Below are positions 25,578 through 33,302 of a stretch of 34,795 nt of DNA, piece after piece. The first letter of the stretch is position 1. The number at the start of each line of letters is the position of its first letter. The position numbers were made by a program, and so were the translations under genes. The notes under the pieces were generated by a model. It was not told where the DNA came from. It made no database searches and saw nothing but the letters and a program-made list of their open reading frames with translations. Source of the stretch: Brumimicrobium aurantiacum (GTDB lineage Bacteria; Bacteroidota; Bacteroidia; Flavobacteriales_D; Crocinitomicaceae); contig NZ_QURB01000013.1 in assembly GCF_003402975.1 (NCBI RefSeq), positions 1-34,795 on the forward strand, read 5' to 3'.

Positions 25578-26308
25578 AAGGTACTATCTTGTTTTTGAGC
25601 CAATATATGCGAACCTCCTACACTCATAGTTAGCCAGTCTGTATCTGTACCAACTTGAGTAGGTGTGGCAACAGACGCAGTTCCTGAACCAAATACAATA
25701 ATTGAAGAACTATTTTTACCCCATCCCCAAATCGTACCATCAGATTTTATGGCAAAAGCTGTTCTACTGGTACCGGTAGCAATCTCTACCCAATCAGTGT
25801 TTGTTCCTACCTGTATAGGAACCAACTGTTCTGGAGTAGCAGGAGAATTCCCTAGTTGATAATTATCATTTTGACCCCAAGCCCATATCGTACTATCTGA
25901 TTTAAGTCCAATCGTAAAAAACCTAGAAGGAGCTACTTTGACCCAATTATTGGAAGTTGAAATTTGTTGAAAATTTGAAAAGAACTGTGTTGAAGAATTA
26001 ACACCTAACGATCCAAATTGATTGCTTCCACACCCCCAGAGTGTTCCGTTATTTTTGATTGCAAAAGTATTTTCGACGCCATTTCTCACAATATCCCAAT
26101 CTGATTCAGTACCTAATTGAATTGGATTAGGTTCTGTTTGATTTGCTGTCAATAATTGACCACCAGCTCCATAACCCCAACCCCAGAGAATGCCAGTATT
26201 TAGTTTACCTATTGTATGCCCCCCTCCAAAGTTTAAAGTCTCAAAACATTGTGCTGAAACAATTAAAGAGGAGAGTAAAAAGAATTTTAATAGTAGTATT
26301 TTTTTCAT
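25556..26308 (-). CDS. RCC1-repeat T9SS protein, copy A, N-terminal part (frameshifted)
   Basis: The 250-codon frame encodes a signal peptide (MKKILLLKFFLLSSLIVSAQ) and four or five RCC1 blades with the repeated pattern G-x-LWGWG / IWAWG (for example GILWGWGYGAGGQLL; STIWAWGQNDNYQLGNS; GTIWGWGKNSSS). It stops at STLWSWGGD because the G-run is one base short compared with the in-frame solution STLWSWGGGLGLG, which matches copy B (STLWSWGGGEGLG). As it stands the protein would lack its sorting domain and could not be handled by T9SS. The start lies 18 bases after a terminator-like hairpin on the same strand. Confidence 0.75.
   Translation of the reverse strand: MKKILLLKFFLLSSLIVSAQCFETLNFGGGHTIGKLNTGILWGWGYGAGGQLLTANQTEPNPIQLGTESDWDIVRNGVENTFAIKNNGTLWGCGSNQFGSLGVNSSTQFFSNFQQISTSNNWVKVAPSRFFTIGLKSDSTIWAWGQNDNYQLGNSPATPEQLVPIQVGTNTDWVEIATGTSRTAFAIKSDGTIWGWGKNSSSIIVFGSGTASVATPTQVGTDTDWLTMSVGGSHILAQKQDSTLWSWGGD
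25561..25569 (-). other. Homopolymer G9 tract at the frameshift
   Basis: Nine consecutive C on the plus strand (G9 in the sense strand) are exactly where the two frames of copy A meet. In copy B the same codons are interrupted (GGGGGGAGGGGAAGG), which stabilises the frame. Confidence 0.9.
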
Positions 26309-26326
26309 GGTTTTGTATTTTGAAAA

Positions 26327-26353
26327 AACGGGGTAGGGATTCCCTCCCCCGTT
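26327..26353 (-). terminator. Terminator-like hairpin before RCC1 copy A
   Basis: On the minus strand AACGGGG-G-AGGG pairs with CCCT-A-CCCCGTT (one internal mismatch, short loop), followed by TTTTTT. It lies between the adhesin fragment stop (26380) and the RCC1 copy A start (26308), only 18 bases from the ATG, which leaves no room for a downstream promoter. Confidence 0.75.
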
Positions 26354-26379
26354 ATGGTTATTAATATTTCAAATTATTT

Positions 26380-26587
26380 TTATTCAATAACTAACTTTTG
26401 CTGCAGTGCATTTCCATTGCTTTGTCTGAGGACAACAATATAAACTCCAGCTTGAAACTTATCAGTATTCAAAGGGATTTCGCCTCTTGATGAACGCAAA
26501 TTGTGTTTAGCTACGCTTCGTCCAGATAAGTCATAAACTTCGAGGTCTCCTTCTTCTGACGACATTTCATAGTAAGTAGTTGCCGTT
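26380..26587 (-). pseudogene. Duplicated sorting-domain fragment of the adhesin gene
   Basis: The frame encodes SSEEGDLEVYDLSGRSVAKH and ends LQQKLVIE. It is almost identical to the last 60 residues of the adhesin at 28892-30604. Homology ends at 26587. The fragment lacks a signal peptide and most of its own sorting domain, so it is a passive by-product of the tandem duplication. Confidence 0.85.
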
Positions 26588-26616
26588 GATAATTAACAAT
26601 TGAAAATTGATAATTA
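26586..26616. repeat. 10-bp direct repeats at the duplication junction
   Basis: TTGATAATTA occurs at 26586-26595 and again at 26607-26616. The second copy covers the stop codon of RCC1 copy B. Between them lies the palindromic CAATTGAAAATTG-like spacer. Such short repeats at a junction suggest the scar of the recombination event. Confidence 0.6.
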
Positions 26617-28824
26617 CTTAACCACCTTAAAAGTCCTCACCGCTTTCTCCGACCTCACAATCAAAATATAAACTCCAGAATTCAACTCTCCAGTATTAAA
26701 AGTAAAACTCTTCGAAGCCGCCTTAGTAGAAGCAACCACACTCCCCTTTGCGTCAACCATTTCCGCAGAAACCAACGCTACGTTTTCATTATTGATGTTT
26801 AACTCATCTGTAATTGGATTGGGATACACAGAAATACCTTTCAATTCATCCTCCTCCAATCCCAAAACATCAACAAAAACACAAGCAGAAGTATCAACAC
26901 ATGGACCTTGCGCAATAATTACCGCATAGTTTCCGTCTGTAGTTGCTGTAAACGATTCACCCGTTTCTCCAGTAATAAATGAACTATCTGCACAATCTAT
27001 CCATTGATAGGCATGTCCTGTATCAACAACCGAAATAGTTTCATTATTTAACGTCGTAGAAACATCTATATCACAATATGGGTCTACACCACATGGATAA
27101 ATCTGATAACCACTATCGAAAGGGCTAGAAGCATCATCTTGTTTTCCAAGTCCAGTTAAGTGAAAATAGGTCCCTAGTGTTGGTGTACCTGCTAATGCTG
27201 ATACCGCAGGTACTCTCACCAAAAAAGTGTCTACTTGGTTGCTTACTTCAATGTTTCCGTTTGTTGGCCACATTGTTTCTCCATTAACGAGTTCTAGGTT
27301 TTCTAATTTTATGAATTGACTCTCTGTGGACTCATCCAAAACAGAAGTAATTGTTGGACTTTGAAGTGCAGCTCCTTGTTGTAAAACAGAAATATTATCT
27401 GGTTTTATTTGAATTAAACCATTGACTTGTGTGATCACTCCATCTACTTCAATTTCATCTCCTTCTAAATGAACATAACCATTGATATCTGTTAAGTTGT
27501 ACAAGGTAATTCCATCGTTATTGGAATCAATAATCACGAAGTCATATCCTGAAATGCTGTAGTTTTGGCAATGTACAACTCCTGTTAAAGTAACACTATC
27601 TCCGACAGATGTTCCAATTCCGTTGGCATCATTGCCTTTAACCGCTCCAATTGTTGAAGGTGTATAGCTCGGCCCGCCACCTGTTGTTGGTGTTACGCAG
27701 ATTCCTTGGGTTTGAGTGGGAGAAAGAATATATGTAGTGCCATAACTCAAACCGTTACCATACTCTCCATAATAATTTGTTCCGCCCCAATACCAAACAG
27801 TTCCGTCTGTTTTGGTAGCCATAACTGTCTGAGAGTTTCCAGCTTGTACGGTACTCCAATTGTTATCGTTTCCTATTTGGGTAGGTACTAATCGATCTAT
27901 TGTAGTTCCATCTCCTAACTGTCCGTAGGAATTACGCCCCCAACTCCATAATGTACCATCTTCTTTAATTCCGTATGAAGTATTAAATCCAGTAGAGAAA
28001 CTTATCCATTTATCGTTTGATATTTGTTGAGGAGTGTTAGTTACACTTGGAGTGCCTCCAAATCCTAAACCTTCCCCTCCCCCCCAAGACCAAAGGGTAC
28101 TATCTTGTTTTTGAGCCAATAAATGTTCGACTCCTACACTCATCGTAAGCCAATCTGTATCCGTACCAACTTGAGTTGGGGTAGCTACTGTATAGGTACT
28201 TGAGCCCATGACAATAATTGAGGAAGGATTTGAACCCCATCCCCATATTGTACCATCTGACTTTATAGCGAAAGATGTTGTACTTGTACCAGCTGCAATC
28301 TCCACCCAATCAGTATCCACTCCTACTTGTATAGGAAACAATTGTTCAGGTGTAGCGGGAGAATTTCCAAGTTGATATTCATTATTTTGACCCCAAGCCC
28401 AAATAGTTCCATTTGCTTTTAAGGCTAAAGTAAAGTAACTAGAAGGAGAAACTTTCACCCAATCATTGGAAGTTGTTATTTGTTGAAAACTTGAAAAACT
28501 CTGAGAAGTAGAGTTAATCCCTAAGCAACCAAATTGATTTAGACCACACCCCCATAAAGTGCCATTATCTTTAATAACAAAAGTGTTTGCTCCACCAGTG
28601 CTGATTTTATATCCATCAGTTTGGATTCCTAATTGAATTGGATTTGGTTCCACTTGATTTGTAGTTAATAGTTGCCCCACAACACCATACCCCCAACCCC
28701 ACAATGTCCCATCAGGTTTTTGACCAACAGTATGAGCACCACCAAAAGTTAAGGTATCAAAACACTGGGCTGAAATGGTTAAAGTCCATAAAAACATAAG
28801 TTTTAAGAGTAGTATTTTTTTCAT
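26614..28824 (-). CDS. RCC1-repeat T9SS protein, copy B (intact)
   Basis: The 736-residue product has a signal peptide (MKKILLLKLMFLWTLTISAQ). Seven to eight RCC1 blades follow at about residues 20-385, with repeated WGWG/WSWG/WAWGQN and GQLGDGT motifs (GTLWGWGYGVVGQLLTT, GTIWAWGQNNEYQLGNS, GTLWSWGRNSYGQLGDGT). Next are an OB-fold-like domain (about 390-540, GDEIEVDGVITQVNGLIQIK), an Ig-like stretch (AYQWIDCADSSFITGET) and a type A sorting domain (GISVYPNPITDELNIN to VRTFKVVK). RCC1 repeats form a seven-blade propeller used for protein or ligand binding. This protein should be exported by T9SS; its ligand is unknown. A terminator-like hairpin lies 19 bases before the start codon, as in copy A. 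Confidence 0.85.
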   Translation of the reverse strand: MKKILLLKLMFLWTLTISAQCFDTLTFGGAHTVGQKPDGTLWGWGYGVVGQLLTTNQVEPNPIQLGIQTDGYKISTGGANTFVIKDNGTLWGCGLNQFGCLGINSTSQSFSSFQQITTSNDWVKVSPSSYFTLALKANGTIWAWGQNNEYQLGNSPATPEQLFPIQVGVDTDWVEIAAGTSTTSFAIKSDGTIWGWGSNPSSIIVMGSSTYTVATPTQVGTDTDWLTMSVGVEHLLAQKQDSTLWSWGGGEGLGFGGTPSVTNTPQQISNDKWISFSTGFNTSYGIKEDGTLWSWGRNSYGQLGDGTTIDRLVPTQIGNDNNWSTVQAGNSQTVMATKTDGTVWYWGGTNYYGEYGNGLSYGTTYILSPTQTQGICVTPTTGGGPSYTPSTIGAVKGNDANGIGTSVGDSVTLTGVVHCQNYSISGYDFVIIDSNNDGITLYNLTDINGYVHLEGDEIEVDGVITQVNGLIQIKPDNISVLQQGAALQSPTITSVLDESTESQFIKLENLELVNGETMWPTNGNIEVSNQVDTFLVRVPAVSALAGTPTLGTYFHLTGLGKQDDASSPFDSGYQIYPCGVDPYCDIDVSTTLNNETISVVDTGHAYQWIDCADSSFITGETGESFTATTDGNYAVIIAQGPCVDTSACVFVDVLGLEEDELKGISVYPNPITDELNINNENVALVSAEMVDAKGSVVASTKAASKSFTFNTGELNSGVYILIVRSEKAVRTFKVVK

Positions 28825-28843
28825 GGTTTTATAGTTTAAAAAA

Positions 28844-28866
28844 AAGGGTAGGCAGTGCCTACCCTT
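28844..28866 (-). terminator. Terminator-like hairpin before RCC1 copy B
   Basis: On the minus strand AAGGGTAGGC pairs perfectly with GCCTACCCTT around a three-base loop, followed by T8. It is the expected intrinsic terminator of the adhesin gene, but it ends 19 bases before the RCC1 copy B start codon. Confidence 0.85.
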
Positions 28867-28891
28867 ACTTAAGTTAATATTATAGTTTTAT

Positions 28892-30604
28892 TTATTCGAT
28901 CACTAACTTCTGTTGTAGTGTGTGTCCATTACTTTGTCTAAGGACAACAATATAAACTCCTGCTTGATATTTACCGGTATTCAACGGAACTTCGCCTTTT
29001 GCTGAACGTAAATTGTGTTTAGCTACGCTCCGTCCAGATAAGTCATAAACTTCTAGACCTCCTTCTTCTGACGATATTTCATAGTAAATAGTTGCCGTTT
29101 CTTTGGCAGGATTTGGATAAACGTTAAGGATTTCCTCAACATCTAGTTCCGAACTATCACCTACCTTTATTTTTTTTGAGTAATAAGCAGAGTTACCACA
29201 TTTAGGTATCTCAACTCTTAATCCGTAGGTACAAAGTACATAATGATCGTCTTTGAAGATAGCCCCCTGTATTGTCCAGTCGGTAACTCCAAACGTAAAT
29301 GGATTTTGTGGAATCACTGTGAATGACAAGTAATTCGGACCTGGATTGAGCATAAATGTTGACGGAATGATTGACACGTTATTGAAATTATCAGCGATTG
29401 TAGCTGAAAAAGGCACACTCGTTGAACTATAAATCATAACTTGATATGTAAATGAACAATAAGGTGTATTGTTTTGGTATACATCTTCTATTTTGACATC
29501 CTCTATTTCACATTTTTCACAATCAATTAATGAATATTCTAAAGGATCTGATTCAGCCATACAATGTTCTGTATTTATAGTTGATGTGTAAGAACCGTCA
29601 CCTAACAAATAGAATGGTGTTTGGAATGAATTTAACCCAGATTGAACTGGACTTCCATAATTATTCCAACTCCAAGAAGGCAAAGGTAATGTTGGCCCTA
29701 TTAAATAACCATATTCCTCTTCTTTTTTAGCAAAACAATCTGTATAACATCCTGAAGGGTAAATCCATAAGTAATCTTCTGGGTTTTTAGGAATATCAAC
29801 TTGTTTTGAAATGCTACATCCACCTAATGATGCCGTAACACGATAAGGACCACCATCGGGTACTGAAATGGATTGTGTAGACGCTCCATTGCTCCAGTTG
29901 TAGGTAATGTTTGGATTGGATGGAGACGGAATAGCGTCAAGAACTACGTTATATGGAGTGCAGCTGTATGTTTCATTAATTGAAATAGCCGCTAAAGGAT
30001 CTACCACACTAAAGTTCATTGTCGCAGAATTGGTACAGCCATTTGCTGACGTAACAGTAACACTCACATCATAATTACCAGATGATAATCCTGTAAAATC
30101 AGCCTCTATTAGATCATCTAACGATGGTTCCAGTACACCATCCAACTTCCATTCAATATCAGTTGCATTGGTTGAAACAGAAAACAGAATATCTTCGTTT
30201 ACACAGTAATTACTTTCTCCAATTAGCTTTACATTGGGTAATGTTTGAAACAAAGGTTTTATTTGTGTAGGGGAAGAATATTCACAACCATTGGCACTAA
30301 TCACTTTCACCCAATAAAAACCAGTAGTACTGACAGTTAATGAACTATTTGATTGTGGCACACCAATTGGCGTATTTCCATCCATCCAATGGTAAGTAGC
30401 ACCTTGAGTACAATTATCACCATCTGGAACATAAGTCAAAACAACGGTTTCGTTTTGACAAACTGTTGCTGAGATAGGTGCAGATTCTATATCACCAAAG
30501 AAACACTCTTCTGGAATAGTTACTTGTTTTGTAAATTCAGCTGTACATCCAAGTTCATTGGTGACTATTACAGAAACTGGAGTGTCTACATTTGTTGTGA
30601 CAGA
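28892..30604 (-). pseudogene. Adhesin-like T9SS protein with Ig/PKD-type domains, 5'-truncated
   Basis: The frame is open for about 570 codons, from a TAA at 30605-30607 to the stop at 28892, with no plausible start and no signal peptide. The first codons are already inside an Ig/PKD-like domain (VTNELGCTAEFTKQVTIPEE). Further domains follow: TYHWMDGNTP to VKVISANGCEYSS, EWKLDGVLEP to VTVTSANGCTNSA, and TYNWSNGASTQSISVPDGG. A type A sorting domain closes it (ILNVYPNPAKETATIYYEIS to LQQKLVIE). A TTG at 30437-30439 could start a 515-residue product, but it would have no export signal. The 5' end was probably removed when the accessory DNA to the right was acquired. Confidence 0.8.
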
Positions 30605-30689
30605 TTAATTAAGACATATTGCAAAATCGTTAAAACAATATTAAAAGTTCCAGGCTATAATTATCCAGTTGAATAGCATCTAGCATGGT

Positions 30690-30724
30690 AATACCAGCCT
30701 CCCTTCGGTCAGCAGGTATTTTTT
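30690..30724 (+). terminator. Possible intrinsic terminator in the boundary region
   Basis: AATACC (30690-30695) pairs with GGTATT (30715-30720), with a further GC pairing after one mismatch, and a run of T follows (30719-30724). No plus-strand gene ends just before it, so its partner transcript is unknown. Confidence 0.45.
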
Positions 30725-30904
30725 AAATTACTGTTCCATCTAGTATTCTCGAAGTCAAGAATGCTTTTTTCATATACACTAATACTCTTTGCGTTGCATC
30801 GACAATATTCCCTTTCACCATAGTTAAACCAGTAATCAATCAAAAAGCACACTTGAAAAACATCTTCCCTTCGAACTAACTCACATTTTTGCAAGGAGGT
30901 ATCA

Positions 30905-30923
30905 GCTGCCTAAAAAAGGCAGC
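30905..30923. other. Short perfect hairpin GCTGCC-N7-GGCAGC
   Basis: A six-base GC-rich stem has the loop TAAAAAA. It lies in the gene-free region and is not followed by a T-run on the plus strand, so its role is unknown. Confidence 0.4.
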
Positions 30924-31477
30924 AAATACTTAAAGCTTTTCTTGCTAAACTACGTTGGTAGTAAGTCAAGAGTAGCTGTTTTCTTTTATCAATAACTATT
31001 CTCTTGGCTCACTTATGCTTTCCATAATCTTATGTTTTATGCTATAGTTTTGAAACATCTACACTTGAACCAAAAATTCTCCCTTCGTTTAATCATTATA
31101 GCAAACTCTATAGATACACCTTCGCTTCAACATTTTTGTTGACTAGATTTCCCCTATGGATAAAAAATAAAAGCAAAAATAGGGCTGTTCACAGCTTTAT
31201 AAAGGTCAAGCCCTTCGGGTTTTGCAATAATAATTTTGTGTTTTCTTTCTACTTTGAATTTGCTTTTCTCAAAAGATGCCCATTTTTTTTTGCCTTTCCG
31301 CAGGAGTCAAATTTTTTATTGTCAAAAACCTTGACAAAGCTGCTACTTAGCCCTAAAAAATGAGCTTTCTTTTTTCCTTTTTTTTTGGCCTTTTGGTCAT
31401 TTTTCTTGGTTTTTTCTTTTGGAAATACTCGCGGAGCGAAGCGACTTAGAACAGACTTAATTTTTAAAACCATAAGT

Positions 31478-31900
31478 ATGTCTAATTTCAAAATGATTAC
31501 CTATCGACCAGAAAACGTGTATAAACGTCCTCATTTCTTTATTCTTAACAAAGGATTGAACAGCGGAAAACCACTCAAAGAGCCATGTCCAAATTGCTTT
31601 GTTATAAGCTGTGAAACGGAAAAAGAAAAAGAAAGCTTGTACTGGATTATTTACTCATTGCATCAAGGAAAACAATTTCAAATTGCATTAGTTGGATCTG
31701 TGATTCCCTTCATTCGAAAAAATGACCTCATCAGAATCATCAAGGATGCTCAGAAAACCACCTCTAACAATCCCGAAGCAATCAAAAAGACTGTTTCATC
31801 ACTTTTACAATTGGAGCAGCAGGAAGAGAACTACAAGCGAATCCAAAACACACTAAAGCAATTAAGACAAGTTCTAGTTCACCAATTAATTAAACAGTAA
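31478..31900 (+). CDS. Hypothetical protein resembling the DUF6943 group
   Basis: The product from the ATG at 31478-31480 has 140 residues: MSNFKMITYRPENVYKRPHF, then FILNKGLNSGKPLKEPCPNC with a CPNC-x4-C cysteine group, and a helical C terminus (QLEQQEENYKRIQNTLKQLR). The frame is open further upstream, but those codons come from pyrimidine-rich DNA and look non-coding. From memory it resembles DUF6943, a small Bacteroidota family found on plasmids, integrative elements and other accessory regions; this was not checked. No function is known. A hairpin and a 56-residue gene follow on the same strand. Confidence 0.65.
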   Translation: MSNFKMITYRPENVYKRPHFFILNKGLNSGKPLKEPCPNCFVISCETEKEKESLYWIIYSLHQGKQFQIALVGSVIPFIRKNDLIRIIKDAQKTTSNNPEAIKKTVSSLLQLEQQEENYKRIQNTLKQLRQVLVHQLIKQ

Positions 31901-31910
31901 TTACAAACCC

Positions 31911-31947
31911 GTTCGGTCCATCTCAAAAATGATGAGGTGGCCTGAAC
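31911..31947 (+). other. Strong hairpin between two small accessory genes
   Basis: GTTCGG-T-CCATCTCA pairs with TGAGGTGG-C-CTGAAC around a seven-base loop (14 pairs, two of them wobble, one mismatch). It starts 10 bases after the stop of the DUF6943-like gene and ends 15 bases before the ATG of the next gene. There is no T-run, so it may be a processing or translational control element rather than a terminator. Confidence 0.6.
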
Positions 31948-31962
31948 ACAAAATCAAATATT

Positions 31963-32133
31963 ATGTATCATATCAATCCAGCAGTTACAAAAAACATTTT
32001 AAGAACAATGCCCAGGAAAGAAATTCTTGCAGAGATGGAAAAAATTAAACGGAAAATCCATGAAACAGAACCAGGAACCGAGAGAAGTAAATTTATACGG
32101 CTTTATCAGTTTTGTGAGAGGTTAATTTCTTAA
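31963..32133 (+). CDS. Small protein of unknown function (56 aa)
   Basis: The frame encodes a basic, mostly helical product that starts MYHINPAVTKNILRTMPRKE, contains ILAEMEKIKRKIHETEP and ends FIRLYQFCERLIS. No family was recognised. It lies 62 bases downstream of the DUF6943-like gene on the same strand, and a stem-loop after its stop supports a real transcription unit. Helix plus charge pattern would fit a small nucleic-acid- or partner-binding accessory protein, which is only a guess. Confidence 0.5.
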   Translation: MYHINPAVTKNILRTMPRKEILAEMEKIKRKIHETEPGTERSKFIRLYQFCERLIS

Positions 32134-32147
32134 GCTTATTAAAACAA

Positions 32148-32189
32148 AACACCCACAAGGAAAACAAAAATGGATCCGTTGTGGGTGTT
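32148..32189 (+). terminator. Stem-loop after the 56-aa gene
   Basis: AACACCCACAA (32148-32158) pairs perfectly with TTGTGGGTGTT (32179-32189) around a 20-base loop. There is no clean T-run, but the position 15 bases after the stop codon fits a terminator. Confidence 0.6.
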
Positions 32190-32225
32190 ATAACATTTTA
32201 ATTCTAGAAGTTTGTGGATGGCAAT

Positions 32226-32375
32226 CTAATTTTTACATCCGTTTTTATCACATGTAATTGCTCCACTTGAATTACTCCAATGATCAGAATGTAATGAAGT
32301 ATTCACACCACAACCTGTTGTACCTCCTTTTTGTCCTTTATGGACCTCTCCTGTTGGATTATGTTTTACTGGCAT
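32226..32375 (-). CDS. Small Cys/His-containing peptide of unknown function (49 aa)
   Basis: The frame encodes MPVKHNPTGEVHKGQKGGTT, then GCGVNTSLHSDHWSNSSG and a C terminus AITCDKNGCKN. It has three cysteines (22, 42, 47) and four histidines, no signal peptide and no hydrophobic segment. The paired CDKNGC plus GCG and the histidines could bind a metal such as zinc. I do not recognise a family. It is preceded by a promoter candidate (32445-32477), stands alone, and converges on the 56-aa gene. The next gene to the right is a metal-ion transporter, but it is not in the same unit. Confidence 0.55.
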   Translation of the reverse strand: MPVKHNPTGEVHKGQKGGTTGCGVNTSLHSDHWSNSSGAITCDKNGCKN

Positions 32376-32444
32376 ATCTTATAAATTAGGTTAATACTAA
32401 ACATTTTAAAAGTAACTAGTTGGCTTAAAATCATAATATTAAGA

Positions 32445-32477
32445 CAAACATAATCAAATTAAAGTTGTAATAATCAA
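32445..32477 (-). promoter_or_regulatory. Candidate promoter of the 49-aa peptide, TTG-N22-TATGTTTG
   Basis: On the minus strand TTG (32475-32477), 22 bases, then TATGTTTG (32445-32452). The spacing is at the long end of the accepted range. It predicts a leader of roughly 60 bases. Confidence 0.5.
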
Positions 32478-32496
32478 ATTTCACAAGCAATCATGC

Positions 32497-33291
32497 TTAT
32501 TTACTCAATTTCAATATTCTAAAAGCACCCTGGATTACCAAAGCAAACACTATTGTGCCAATAATCAAGTCTGGCTTACTCGAATTCAACCAATTCACCA
32601 TAAAACCTGCCAAAATCACTCCTAAATTGATGACAATATCATTTGAAGTGAATATCATACTTGCTTTCATATGGGCTTCTTCTTTACTTTTAGACTTTTG
32701 TAAAATGTAAAGACAAATTCCATTTGCTATTAGTGCAAAAATTGAAACGATAATCATTGTCGAAAAATCTGGAAGTTTCTCGTCTCCGAAAAATCTTCTT
32801 AGAACTTCTACAAATCCGATAATCGCAAGTGTTATCTGAAAATATCCAGCAAGCTTTGCAATCCGTTTTTTCTTAATCAACGTTCCGCCAACTGCAAATA
32901 AGCTAATTCCATACACAAAACTGTCCGCAAGCATATCGAGACTATCTGCAACAAGTCCCATTGATTTTGAGATTATTCCTGTTGTCATTTCGATAATAAA
33001 AAAGGCAAAATTGATTGCAAGTACAGACCAAAGTAGCTTTTTTTGGTTTGTATTTTCATTAAATTCCGTTTGGTCGGTCTGTTCGGTCGAGATTTTCTTT
33101 CCGCCTAAATTTAGTTCAATAACGGACTTTTCGATTTGGTCGGATTCTCCGCTGTGAAAAACAGTCAGTTTTCGGTTCGGAATATCAAAGTCCAAATTCG
33201 CAATACTTGAAATTCCGTCTAATTTCATTCGAATTAAATTTTCCTCTGAAGGACAATCCATTTTTGTTATTTCAAATGTCGTTTTTTTCAT
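32497..33291 (-). CDS. Cation diffusion facilitator with N-terminal HMA-like domain
   Basis: The 264-residue product begins with an HMA-like metal-binding domain (about 1-70; MDCPSEE at 11-17 has a single cysteine instead of CxxC). A membrane part of about six helices follows (85-260). ADSLDMLADSFVYG (115-128) carries the aspartates of CDF transport helix 2, and FTSNDIVINLG provides the matching site in helix 5 with N-D in place of H-D. CDF proteins export Zn2+, Co2+, Cd2+ or related ions using the proton gradient. The long cytoplasmic C-terminal domain of classical CDFs is missing, as is usual for this subgroup. It lies 11 bases after the DUF3703 gene. The metal is not predictable. Confidence 0.85.
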   Translation of the reverse strand: MKKTTFEITKMDCPSEENLIRMKLDGISSIANLDFDIPNRKLTVFHSGESDQIEKSVIELNLGGKKISTEQTDQTEFNENTNQKKLLWSVLAINFAFFIIEMTTGIISKSMGLVADSLDMLADSFVYGISLFAVGGTLIKKKRIAKLAGYFQITLAIIGFVEVLRRFFGDEKLPDFSTMIIVSIFALIANGICLYILQKSKSKEEAHMKASMIFTSNDIVINLGVILAGFMVNWLNSSKPDLIIGTIVFALVIQGAFRILKLSK

Positions 33292-33302
33292 AATTGTTAG
33301 AA

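Larger units (their letters stand above)
24088..26587 (-). repeat. Tandem duplication unit A (RCC1 gene plus adhesin 3' end)
   Basis: This 2.5 kb unit is homologous to unit B (26609-29099) from just before the RCC1 stop codon to GTTGCCGTT inside the sorting domain of the neighbouring adhesin gene. The copies have diverged by substitutions and small indels, so the duplication is not recent. Unit A contains the frameshifted RCC1 copy and only a fragment of the adhesin. Confidence 0.85.
26609..29099 (-). repeat. Tandem duplication unit B (RCC1 gene plus adhesin 3' end)
   Basis: This is the counterpart of unit A (24088-26587), with the same gene order and an intact RCC1 gene. The adhesin reading frame continues beyond its right edge, so B is attached to the ancestral copy of the adhesin. 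Confidence 0.85.
30608..31477. other. Long region without recognisable genes at the accessory-DNA boundary
   Basis: About 870 bases follow the broken adhesin frame. The stretch has scattered GC-rich CCCTTCG heptamers in otherwise AT-rich DNA (30701, 30867, 31081, 31211) and several hairpins. Its last 230 bases are pyrimidine-rich on the plus strand, so they read as a lysine-rich frame in reverse. Frames of 61-80 codons exist but have no family features. It may contain the upstream region of the DUF6943-like gene or decayed mobile DNA; I cannot identify more. Confidence 0.5.

Noticed and set aside
28100-28309. 69-codon minus-strand frame inside RCC1 copy B
   Set aside because: Alternative frame of the repetitive Trp/Gly-rich propeller codons, not a separate gene.
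30709-30894. 61-codon minus-strand frame with several cysteines
   Set aside because: No family pattern, no start context and a gene-poor decayed setting; not supported as a gene.
31249-31491. 80-codon lysine-rich minus-strand frame
   Set aside because: It comes from pyrimidine-rich plus-strand DNA, has low complexity and overlaps the leader of the DUF6943-like gene. It could be structured non-coding DNA but is not convincing as a protein.
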